NCBI GenBank assembly: GCA_017503305.1
Contig: JAFVTJ010000166.1
Span: forward strand, 1-5,810
Direction of reading: 5' to 3'
DNA from: Clostridia bacterium
GTDB taxonomy: Bacteria; Bacillota_A; Clostridia; Oscillospirales; Acutalibacteraceae
DNA: 5,810 bases
Numbering within the stretch: the first letter of the stretch is position 1; every line of letters begins with the position of its first letter. Under the pieces are notes generated by a model. That model saw nothing but the letters and a program-made list of their open reading frames with translations, ran no database searches and was not told the DNA's origin. Below are positions 1-4,526 of the stretch, one piece after another. The position numbers and the translations under genes were made by a program.

Positions 1-4
1 AGGC

Positions 5-31
5 AAATAAAAAAATGCCCCTTTAGGGGCA
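5..31 (-). terminator. Rho-independent terminator, minus strand
   Basis: Read on the minus strand, a perfect 6-bp stem TGCCCC/GGGGCA (16-21 with 26-31) around a 4-base loop is followed at once by a T-rich run (complement of the A-rich 5-15). There is no T tract on the plus-strand side, so it serves transcription running leftward out of the hairpin cluster at 16-138. Any minus-strand gene it serves is not visible; no coding sequence lies between it and the lipoprotein gene. Confidence 0.7.
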
Positions 32-138
32 GCCGGTGAAAGTGTTGCGGTTGGCAAACCTTTCGACGAGCCTATAGGCTCGGCCGGTCTTATGCCCTAA
101 GGGGGCAGTGCATACTACCGGCACGGCCGGTAGTTATG
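16..138. other. Cluster of five hairpins: structured RNA or palindromic repeat
   Basis: No convincing ORF. Five stems follow one another: 16-31; 38-64 (GAAAG with CTTTC, then GTTGC with GCA-AC); 67-82 (the perfect palindrome CGAGCCTATAGGCTCG); 93-107 (TGCCC/GGGCA); and 111-138 (ACTACCGGC/GCCGGTAGT, with CATA/TATG flanks). GCCGG at 32-36 can also pair with CCGGT at 84-88, enclosing the second and third stems in a three-way junction. That closing helix needs a G-U pair on the plus strand and would be A-C on the minus strand, while the terminator at 5-31 favours the minus strand, so orientation is unresolved. CGGCCGGT occurs twice (81-88, 124-131). I do not recognise it as a named riboswitch. 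It may be a dispersed clostridial palindromic repeat or a small RNA. Confidence 0.5.
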
Positions 139-164
139 ATTACTAATATGTTTAAATTTTCTTG

Positions 165-193
165 TTGAAAAATGCTGGAAAATGTAGTATAGT
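165..193 (+). promoter_or_regulatory. Sigma-A promoter of the lipoprotein gene
   Basis: A -35 box TTGAAA (165-170) and a -10 box TATAGT (188-193) are separated by exactly 17 bases. Predicted transcription start is near 200, giving a leader of about 30 bases. It lies outside the hairpin cluster at 16-138, so that cluster is not part of this mRNA. Confidence 0.7.
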
Positions 194-229
194 ATATCTG
201 TTAATTTACCATTTTTGGAGGCAAATACA

Positions 230-1267
230 ATGTATAAAAAAATTATGGCTTTGCTTTTGTGCTTAACCTTTTTAACACTTGTGGGTTGTAAAACACAAGG
301 TGATGTATCAAGCTCGGCACCGGAAGAAAGCAAACCTGTTAATAAAGAACCTGAAATTATTTATTACACCAACGAATTAACAGGTGAAAAAAATATAACC
401 GAAAAGGACGTTGTAAGCTATCGTCCTGTTGCTATTATGATTAACAATATCTCCATAGCACAACCTGTTCAAACCGGTCTTTCAAAGGCTGATATTGTCT
501 ACGAAACCGAGGTTGAAGGCGGTATTACTCGTCTTATGGCGGTGTTTAAGGATATTTCCAAGGTGGAAAAAATTGGCACTGTGCGTTCGGCGCGTTATCC
601 TTATATTGATTTGTCAATGGGTCACGATGCTATTTATATCCACCACGGACAAGACCCCAACTATGCAAGACCTCATTTGAATGATACCCAAAGACTTACC
701 CTTGATACAAATAACGCAGGTGTTAGAATTAGAAACCAAGGCTTAGCAAGTGAGCACACCCTTTACGGCTATGGCGATAAGATTTGGAGTTGGCTTAATA
801 AGAAGAATTATAAAACCACAATAGAAAATAATGCCAACTGGCAAAAATTTGCCGATAAGGATACCCAAATTACTTATACTGATTTGGCAAATACCGTAAC
901 CGTGCCTTTCTCAAAGCAGTATACTTCGGTATTTAAGTTTGATAGCGAGAGCGGTAAATACGTAAGGTATTTCCGTGATACCGAACGTAAGGACTATTAC
1001 ACAGGCGAAAATGAGAAATTCAAGAACGTTTTCGTACTTGAAACCTCTATTACCTATTATCCTGATGGCAAGCACAAGCGTGTTGATCTTACCAAAGGCG
1101 AGGGCTACTACTGTGTAAACGGCACCTACACACCTATAAAATGGGTTAAGGGTAGCGCTTCAAGCGGACTTAAGTTTACCACCGCCGACGGTTTACCCTT
1201 AGAGGTTAACCAAGGTAATTCTTGGGTATGCTTCCACGGCAAAACCTTTGATCCAAAATTTGAATAA
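230..1267 (+). CDS. YerB-like DUF3048 lipoprotein
   Basis: A 345-residue exported lipoprotein of the YerB/DUF3048 family, anchored on the outer face of the membrane; its biochemical function is not established. Residues 1-20 form a lipoprotein signal peptide: a KK positive end, a hydrophobic stretch, then the lipobox LVGC with Cys20 as the lipidated residue. A Ser/Glu/Pro-rich tether follows. The N-terminal DUF3048 domain (about 63-205) shows YRPVAIMINN, ADIVYETEVEGGITRLMAVF, the GTVRSAR segment (117-122) and IHHGQDP. The C-terminal DUF3048 domain (about 230-343) ends with the GYYCVNGTYTPIKW and GNSWVCFHG segments. The length is normal for the family. GGAGG at 217-221 sits eight bases before ATG 230; an in-frame TTG at 215 overlaps this ribosome binding site and is rejected. 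The gene is alone in its transcription unit and converges on the sigma factor gene. Confidence 0.9.
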   Translation: MYKKIMALLLCLTFLTLVGCKTQGDVSSSAPEESKPVNKEPEIIYYTNELTGEKNITEKDVVSYRPVAIMINNISIAQPVQTGLSKADIVYETEVEGGITRLMAVFKDISKVEKIGTVRSARYPYIDLSMGHDAIYIHHGQDPNYARPHLNDTQRLTLDTNNAGVRIRNQGLASEHTLYGYGDKIWSWLNKKNYKTTIENNANWQKFADKDTQITYTDLANTVTVPFSKQYTSVFKFDSESGKYVRYFRDTERKDYYTGENEKFKNVFVLETSITYYPDGKHKRVDLTKGEGYYCVNGTYTPIKWVKGSASSGLKFTTADGLPLEVNQGNSWVCFHGKTFDPKFE

Positions 1268-1290
1268 TAAACAGTTTGAATAATAAGTAT

Positions 1291-1518
1291 AAAAAGGGCT
1301 GTCTCAATAAAGTTAATTAGCACAATTCCTGCCTCCCTCTGACGAGGGAGGTGGATTTTTGCGTAGCAAAAAGACGGAGGGAGAGAAAAAGCGAAAAACA
1401 AAAATCTCTCCTTCAGTCTCGTTTCACTCGACAGCTCCCTCGTCAGAGGGAGCCAGTGACAATTGCTAATCCTATGATTTGTGCATTTTTAACTTAGTAA
1501 GACGGTCCCTTTTTTATT
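1291..1518 (+). terminator. Split terminator hairpin enclosing an inserted repeat
   Basis: The outer arms 1291-1316 and 1489-1515 are inverted repeats of 26-27 bases with about 21 pairs when one base is bulged: AAAAAGGG pairs with CCCTTTTT, TGTCT with AGACG-type bases, and AAGTTAA with TTAACTT. The plus strand is followed by T6ATT (1510-1518), a terminator signature for the lipoprotein gene. The A run on the left could supply a T tract for the convergent sigma gene, so it may act in both directions. One pair is U-G on the plus strand but A-C on the minus strand, favouring plus orientation. The arms also resemble GGGCTGTCTC-type insertion sequence ends, so a decayed mobile element is an alternative. 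Confidence 0.55.
1317..1469. repeat. MITE-like palindromic intergenic repeat, 153 bp
   Basis: The ends are TTAGCA...and...TGCTAA with imperfect terminal inverted repeats. Two perfectly complementary 18-base blocks lie inside them, CTCCCTCTGACGAGGGAG (1333-1350) and its reverse complement (1435-1452). Each block is itself a 7-bp hairpin around TGAC/GTCA. Further stems are TTTTTGC-GTA-GCAAAAA (1356-1372) and GGAGAGA/TCTCTCC (1380-1386 with 1405-1411). There is no coding capacity for a transposase, so any mobility would be in trans. I recall similar CTCCCTC...GAGGGAG repeats between genes of many clostridial genomes, but this is memory rather than a search. It lies in the loop of the terminator formed by its flanks. 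Confidence 0.7.
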
Positions 1519-1542
1519 GTGTAGCAATAGTGATACAAAAAA

Positions 1543-2319
1543 TTATAATATATAATCAGTAATGCAATCATACCAGTGAACGTAGGTTTCGCCGTTTACG
1601 GTAAGTTTATCATTGTTCGGAAAACGTTCGCTCCATTTTGTTTTATAATTGGCAATGTTCCAATCGTCACGGTTGAATCTGCGCCAAAGAACAGTACGTC
1701 CGTTAGAATCGAGATATTGTTCGCAACACACGTATTCGCCGTAATATGAATCAAGGCTTAATACTCTAACAGTATCATACTCCTTGCCGTTTATTGTGAT
1801 GGTATATCTTCCAACAATATCGCATAACTGGTCGGTATTTTCTGCAATAATTTTATCACCGATTTTGGTGATTTTACCCTTTGCTGACAAATTGGTTTCT
1901 TTTCCGCAGTTGTTTTCGCCGTAACCCCATTCGGCAATAAAGTCATCGCCATCAAGGAATGTTAAATACTTGCGAACTCCGTCTTTTACATAGTTTTCGG
2001 CAAGTAAGCGACAGTGGGTGTCGGTAAGTTGAGCAACGTAATAATGGTCTTTGTCATCTTTTCCTAAACCGAAATGATTGTGGCGGCATTCTTTGATTTC
2101 CACACCCTCAATTTCGTGAACCATCGCTTTGCCTGTTACTTCCATCGCTCCCCATTCGGAGCATTTTTTAGTGTCGGTTTCATAAATGCCCCAGATGAGC
2201 TTTTCGCCGATTTTAGGAATTATAAATAATCCCCATAATTCTTCCCATTTAACAGGGAAGGGTGCTTTATGGGATTTTTTTATTGTATATTCGGGAATAA
2301 TTTCGGGTAATTTTTTCAT
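1543..2319 (-). other. Possible separate product from internal ATG (C-terminal domain)
   Basis: In frame within the sigma factor gene, ATG 2319 (Met167) would give a 258-residue protein starting MKKLPEIIPEY, exactly the C-terminal domain without the sigma regions. It could be a second translation product of the same mRNA, or the trace of two genes that lost the stop codon between them. No stop separates the two parts, so the full-length fusion is also expected. The function of the domain is unknown. Confidence 0.45.
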
Positions 2320-2817
2320 AAAGGTATCTCCTTTCGATTTTGGTGAGTATGGATATTTTGTTTTGAAATTTTGCTTTGCGGTGTGTAAACGGCTTTTTAC
2401 AGTACCTATTGGAATATGAAGCTTTTTTGCTATTTCTGCTTGAGATAATTCACTAAAATAATAAAGGGATAATATTTCTCTATCTTTTGGTGAAAGCCAG
2501 CCTAGCGTTTCGCTAACAGGATTCCTTTCAGCAAAACCAAATCGAGTGTAAGTTAGTTGGTTTTGCGGTGCCAGGTCGAGTGAAACTGTCGATAATTTGG
2601 AATTGGAGCGGAAATAATCGTTGCACTTGTTTCTGGCAATGCTCAAAAGCCACCCTTTAAAAGCCTCTTTGCTTTTAAGCTGTGGGAATTTTTGATATGC
2701 GGTAAGATACACTTCCTGTAAAATATCGTCCGCATCGGTTTTATTGCTTATCCGAAATTTCACAAAACGCTCAACGGCCAAATTTTCTGTTTTAAGCATT
2801 TTTTCAAATCCATCCAT
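1543..2817 (-). CDS. ECF sigma factor with C-terminal extension domain
   Basis: A 424-residue protein, far longer than a normal ECF sigma factor (about 160-200). Residues 1-72 are sigma region 2, including DADDILQEVYLTAYQKF and the GWLLSIARNKCNDYFR segment, used for core binding and -10 recognition. Residues 104-152 are region 4, with LSPKDREILSLYYFSELSQAEIA then the helix-turn-helix segment IPIGTVKSRLHTAKQN. There is no region 1 or 3, as in ECF factors. Residues 167-424 are a soluble-looking domain rich in Trp and Tyr, with no membrane segment, ending in DCITDYIL; I cannot assign it. By analogy with other ECF factors carrying C-terminal extensions it may sense a signal or control sigma activity (inference). 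AGGAGGTGAG (2821-2830) fixes ATG 2817. No anti-sigma gene is adjacent. Confidence 0.85.
   Translation of the reverse strand: MDGFEKMLKTENLAVERFVKFRISNKTDADDILQEVYLTAYQKFPQLKSKEAFKGWLLSIARNKCNDYFRSNSKLSTVSLDLAPQNQLTYTRFGFAERNPVSETLGWLSPKDREILSLYYFSELSQAEIAKKLHIPIGTVKSRLHTAKQNFKTKYPYSPKSKGDTFMKKLPEIIPEYTIKKSHKAPFPVKWEELWGLFIIPKIGEKLIWGIYETDTKKCSEWGAMEVTGKAMVHEIEGVEIKECRHNHFGLGKDDKDHYYVAQLTDTHCRLLAENYVKDGVRKYLTFLDGDDFIAEWGYGENNCGKETNLSAKGKITKIGDKIIAENTDQLCDIVGRYTITINGKEYDTVRVLSLDSYYGEYVCCEQYLDSNGRTVLWRRFNRDDWNIANYKTKWSERFPNNDKLTVNGETYVHWYDCITDYIL
2317..2334 (-). promoter_or_regulatory. Internal Shine-Dalgarno and start codon in sigma gene
   Basis: Minus strand AAAGGAGAT (2334-2326) is followed eight bases after GGAG by ATG (2319-2317). 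The spacing and strength are as good as those of real starts in this window. It falls precisely at the boundary between sigma region 4 plus linker and the C-terminal domain. Confidence 0.55.
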
Positions 2818-2866
2818 ATTCTCACCTCCTTTTTTGCGAGTGATTAAAACCGGTTTCGCTTATATA

Positions 2867-2892
2867 GACGAAAATCGACATTGAAAGGTTCA
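2867..2892 (-). promoter_or_regulatory. ECF-type promoter of the sigma factor gene
   Basis: Minus strand TGAACC (2892-2887), 16 bases, then CGTC (2870-2867) matches the general ECF layout known from sigma-W/sigma-M/sigma-X type promoters (TGAAAC-N16/17-CGTM). Predicted start is near 2859, about 42 bases before the start codon. The leader carries a perfect 10-bp palindrome AAACCGGTTT (2847-2856). I see no good sigma-A promoter at usable spacing, so the gene probably transcribes itself (inference). Confidence 0.55.
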
Positions 2893-2918
2893 TTTAAGGT
2901 ATATATTTATTAGTGAAA

Positions 2919-2965
2919 AGTGAAAAAGTAAAATCGACAAGCTTGTGTTTAAGCTTGCCGATTTT
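2919..2965 (-). terminator. Terminator of the tRNA-Arg gene
   Basis: Arms 2930-2944 and 2951-2965 form a 15-bp stem with a 6-base loop. The only non-Watson-Crick position is G-U on the minus strand but A-C on the plus strand, which fixes the orientation. The stem starts directly at the tRNA CCA end and is followed on the minus strand by a T-rich tail (TTTTACTTTTTCACTTTT). Confidence 0.8.
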
Positions 2966-3039
2966 GGCACCCGTAGTAGGAATCGAACCTGCATCTAAGT
3001 CTTAGGAGGACCTTATTCTATCCGTTGAACTATACGGGC
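2965..3039 (-). tRNA. tRNA-Arg (anticodon CCT)
   Basis: A 75-base tRNA with encoded CCA that reads AGG arginine codons. The acceptor stem is GCCCGTA/TACGGGT with G as discriminator base. The D stem is GTTC/GAAT. The anticodon stem AGGTC/GACTT encloses loop CTCCTAA with anticodon CCT at 3006-3004. The T arm is GCAGG-TTCGATT-CCTAC. First-pair G-T and a C-A mismatch in the second pair of the T stem (A at 2977) are the only irregularities. It has its own promoter and terminator and is divergent from rplJ. Confidence 0.93.
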
Positions 3040-3070
3040 GTGTTTTATATATGTGCCTTGCGACTAATCC

Positions 3071-3099
3071 ATATTACAACACAGCTTAAAAAAAGTCAA
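3071..3099 (-). promoter_or_regulatory. Promoter of tRNA-Arg
   Basis: On the minus strand, TTGACT (3099-3094) and TAATAT (3076-3071) are 17 bases apart. The predicted start near 3064 gives a 5' precursor of about 25 bases before the mature tRNA end at 3039. Its -35 box lies 19 bases from the divergent rplJ -35 box. Confidence 0.75.
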
Positions 3100-3118
3100 T
3101 ATTTTACTTAAAAAATGC

Positions 3119-3147
3119 TTGACAAATGGCGAAGAATAGTATATAAT
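3119..3147 (+). promoter_or_regulatory. Sigma-A promoter of rplJL
   Basis: Exact consensus boxes TTGACA (3119-3124) and TATAAT (3142-3147) with an optimal 17-base spacer, as expected for a highly expressed ribosomal protein operon. Predicted start is near 3154-3155, leaving a leader of about 160 bases before rplJ that holds the L10-binding RNA and a terminator. Confidence 0.92.
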
Positions 3148-3154
3148 CCATTTG

Positions 3155-3218
3155 TTGCAATCCAAAGACAGTAGGTGGCATTTGCCGTAAGTTTAACGCC
3201 TACCGAGGTTAAGCGCAA
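3155..3218 (+). promoter_or_regulatory. Ribosomal protein L10 leader RNA
   Basis: The sequence CCAAAGACAGTAGG...CCTACCGAGG is typical of the L10 leader, the mRNA site where the L10(L12)4 complex binds to repress its own operon. GTAGG (3171-3175) pairs with CCTAC (3199-3203). AAAGACA opposite CGA forms the expected internal-loop/kink-turn region. CC (3162-3163) pairs with GG (3207-3208), and TTGC (3155-3158) can extend the base helix with GCAA (3215-3218). A small hairpin GGC-ATTT-GCC (3177-3186) sits at the top. Its position just upstream of rplJ fits the family. Confidence 0.85.
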
Positions 3219-3246
3219 AAAATTTAAAGTTTTACTTTGTATTTTT

Positions 3247-3284
3247 ATGCTTGTCCGTCGTCTTTGGGCAAGCATTTATTTTTT
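3247..3284 (+). terminator. Attenuator terminator in rplJ leader
   Basis: ATGCTTGTCC (3247-3256) pairs with GGGCAAGCAT (3266-3275), with one U-G pair and a 9-base loop. A T-rich tail (TTTATTTTTT) follows, ending 29 bases before the rplJ start codon. A terminator between the L10 leader and rplJ indicates control by premature termination. Segment 3207-3221 can pair with 3242-3256 as an antiterminator that overlaps the 5' arm. Confidence 0.75.
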
Positions 3285-3313
3285 CACTATTTACATTAAC
3301 GGAGGTGAAACGC

Positions 3314-3817
3314 ATGCCCAACGCAGCGGTTTTAGAACAAAAACAAAAGCAGGTTGCAGAACTTTCTGAGAAGTTAGGTAAAGCAGTAACAGGTGTAGTT
3401 GTTGACTATAAAGGTATAACAGTTGCTGACGATACTGTTCTTCGTAAGGAACTTCGTGAAAACGGTGTAGAGTACTTCGTAGTTAAGAATTCTATCTTAG
3501 GTCGTGCTATCGCAGGAACAAACCTTGAAGGTATGTCTTTTGCACTTGAAGGCACAACTGCTATTGCTCTTTCTAACGAAGATTACACAGCAGCCGCAAG
3601 AATCCTTTGCAAATACGCAGACGCACACGACAACTTCAAGGTTAAGACCGGTTTCTTAGACGGTGAAGTAGTTGACGCTGATACTATCAACGCTATCGGT
3701 AAGTTACCCAGCAGAGAAGTGCTTCTCGCAACTGTTTGCAACGCTTTCCAAGCACCCATCGCAGCATTCGCACGTGCTGTACAAGCTATTGTTGACAAGA
3801 ATGAGTCAGCAGAATAA
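3314..3817 (+). CDS. rplJ: 50S ribosomal protein L10
   Basis: A 167-residue L10, the base of the ribosomal stalk: it binds 23S rRNA through its N-terminal domain and carries L7/L12 dimers on its C-terminal helix, helping recruit translation factors. The family N-terminus is visible (AAVLEQKQKQVAELSEKL), then VVVDYKGITVADDTVLRKELRENGVEYFVVKNSILGRA. The central segment contains the LEGTTAIALS motif and the FKVKTGFLDGEVV strand. The C-terminal helix ARAVQAIVDKNESAE is the L12-binding part. GGAGGTGA (3301-3308) sets ATG 3314; the longer frame from TTG 3251 would begin inside the attenuator hairpin and is rejected. It is the first gene of a two-gene operon, 34 bases before rplL. Expression is probably autoregulated through the leader. 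Confidence 0.95.
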   Translation: MPNAAVLEQKQKQVAELSEKLGKAVTGVVVDYKGITVADDTVLRKELRENGVEYFVVKNSILGRAIAGTNLEGMSFALEGTTAIALSNEDYTAAARILCKYADAHDNFKVKTGFLDGEVVDADTINAIGKLPSREVLLATVCNAFQAPIAAFARAVQAIVDKNESAE

Positions 3818-3851
3818 TTAAAAAAATAAACATTATTTGGAGGAAATAAAA

Positions 3852-4226
3852 ATGGCATCTGAAAAAATCACAGCTATGATTGAAGAATTAAAAACCCTTA
3901 CAGTTTTAGAACTTTCTGAACTCGTAAAAGCAGTAGAAGAAGAATTTGGCGTATCTGCAGCAGCAGCTGTAGCAGTAGCAGCTCCCGCAGCTGGCGCAGC
4001 AGCAGTTGAAGAAAAGACTGAATTTGACGTAGTACTCAAAGAAGTTGGCGCTGAAAAGATTAAGGTTATTAAGGTTGTTCGCGAAATCACCGGTCTTGGC
4101 CTTGCTGAAGCTAAGGCAGTTGTTGATGGCGCTCCCAAAACCATTAAAGAAGCTGCTAGCAAGGAAGAAGCTGAAGAAATTAAGGCTAAGCTTGCTGAAG
4201 TTGGCGCTACTGTTGAACTCGCTTAA
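3852..4226 (+). CDS. rplL: 50S ribosomal protein L7/L12
   Basis: A 124-residue stalk protein, normal length for L7/L12, present in several copies per ribosome and needed for binding and GTPase stimulation of translation factors. Residues 1-35 are the dimerisation domain that binds L10 ([20 protein letters not shown]). An Ala-rich flexible hinge follows ([19 protein letters not shown]). The C-terminal factor-binding domain includes [28 protein letters not shown] and [25 protein letters not shown] (3839-3843) eight bases upstream fixes ATG 3852; the in-frame TTG 3837 overlaps the ribosome binding site. No terminator or extra promoter is seen between rplJ and rplL, so the excess of L12 over L10 should come from translation efficiency (inference). 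Confidence 0.97.
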   Translation: MASEKITAMIEELKTLTVLELSELVKAVEEEFGVSAAAAVAVAAPAAGAAAVEEKTEFDVVLKEVGAEKIKVIKVVREITGLGLAEAKAVVDGAPKTIKEAASKEEAEEIKAKLAEVGATVELA

Positions 4227-4254
4227 TTTTGAAGCACAGTTTAAAATGTATTTA

Positions 4255-4284
4255 AAGGCAGAACCTTCGGGTTCTGCTTTTTTT
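4255..4284 (+). terminator. Terminator of the rplJL operon
   Basis: A perfect 8-bp stem GCAGAACC/GGTTCTGC (4258-4265 with 4270-4277) is closed by a stable TTCG tetraloop and followed by seven T residues (4278-4284). It lies 28 bases after the rplL stop, so the operon ends here and does not continue into rpoB. Confidence 0.95.
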
Positions 4285-4318
4285 ATGTGTAATGCGGAAT
4301 TCTTTTATAAATCTACAA

Positions 4319-4399
4319 GACGAATTGTAGGGTCGGGCGCCACGACCGACCGCAGATTCGTTGTGGCTTAACGGGACGTCGAGGCGCCGTCCCCTACGA
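4319..4399. repeat. GC-rich palindromic intergenic repeat
   Basis: A GC-rich block between AT-rich flanks, bounded by TTGTAGGG (4325-4332) and CCCCTACGA (4391-4399) in inverted orientation. Inner hairpins are GGTCGG/CCGACC (4331-4336 with 4346-4351) and GGGACG/CGTCCC (4373-4378 with 4388-4393). ACGAAT (4320-4325) also pairs with ATTCGT (4356-4361). GGCGCC occurs in each half. There is no coding potential. It resembles GTAGGG...CCCTAC repeats that I recall as common between genes of Oscillospiraceae; not verified by search. Confidence 0.65.
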
Positions 4400-4437
4400 A
4401 ATACAAATAAACCAACATCGCATAATACATTTTAATC

Positions 4438-4488
4438 CTTTAAAGTGTTAAAATAATGCTTGACATTATCGCTTTAAAGTGCTAAAAT
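4438..4488 (+). repeat. Two 17-bp direct repeats, likely operator
   Basis: CTTTAAAGTGTTAAAAT (4438-4454) and CTTTAAAGTGCTAAAAT (4472-4488) differ at one base and start 34 bp apart. The first ends five bases before the -35 box; the second covers the spacer and the whole -10 box. Between them ATAATG-CTTGA-CATTAT (4453-4469) is an inverted repeat centred on the -35 box. A repressor bound here would exclude RNA polymerase. The binding protein is unknown. Confidence 0.6.
4460..4488 (+). promoter_or_regulatory. Promoter of the acyl-CoA synthetase gene
   Basis: TTGACA (4460-4465) and TAAAAT (4483-4488) are separated by 17 bases, a strong sigma-A promoter. Predicted start is near 4495, about 32 bases before the start codon. 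The -10 box is part of the second direct repeat, so the promoter is probably regulated. Confidence 0.85.
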
Positions 4489-4526
4489 GTGTCTATGTTG
4501 TAAAAATATACTTTTAAGGTGAAGAA

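Noticed and set aside
16..138. Known riboswitch (c-di-GMP, FMN or cobalamin type) because of GGTGAAAG and GGCAAACC segments
   Set aside because: The other conserved boxes and helix order of those classes are absent, and the downstream gene has a separate promoter beyond the cluster.
495..680. Plus-strand 61-codon frame inside the lipoprotein gene
   Set aside because: It is out of frame within a well-supported gene and shows no family features.
1126..1401. Minus-strand 91-codon frame across the end of the lipoprotein gene and the repeat
   Set aside because: It runs through the palindromic repeat and antisense to a real gene; the translation looks random.
1421..2586. Shared 12-mer GTCGAGTGAAAC between the repeat (complement of 1421-1432) and the sigma gene (2575-2586)
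   Set aside because: Nothing around the match is similar, and the gene copy encodes ordinary linker residues; most likely chance.
3833..4162. Minus-strand 109-codon frame across rplL
   Set aside because: It is a low-complexity Ala/Ser/Thr-rich shadow of the Ala-rich L7/L12 gene, with no ribosome binding site of note.
4438..4488. CIRCE-like heat-shock operator, because AGTGCTAA resembles a CIRCE half-site
   Set aside because: CIRCE needs inverted TTAGCACTC-N9-GAGTGCTAA; here both copies have the same orientation and no inverted half-site is present.
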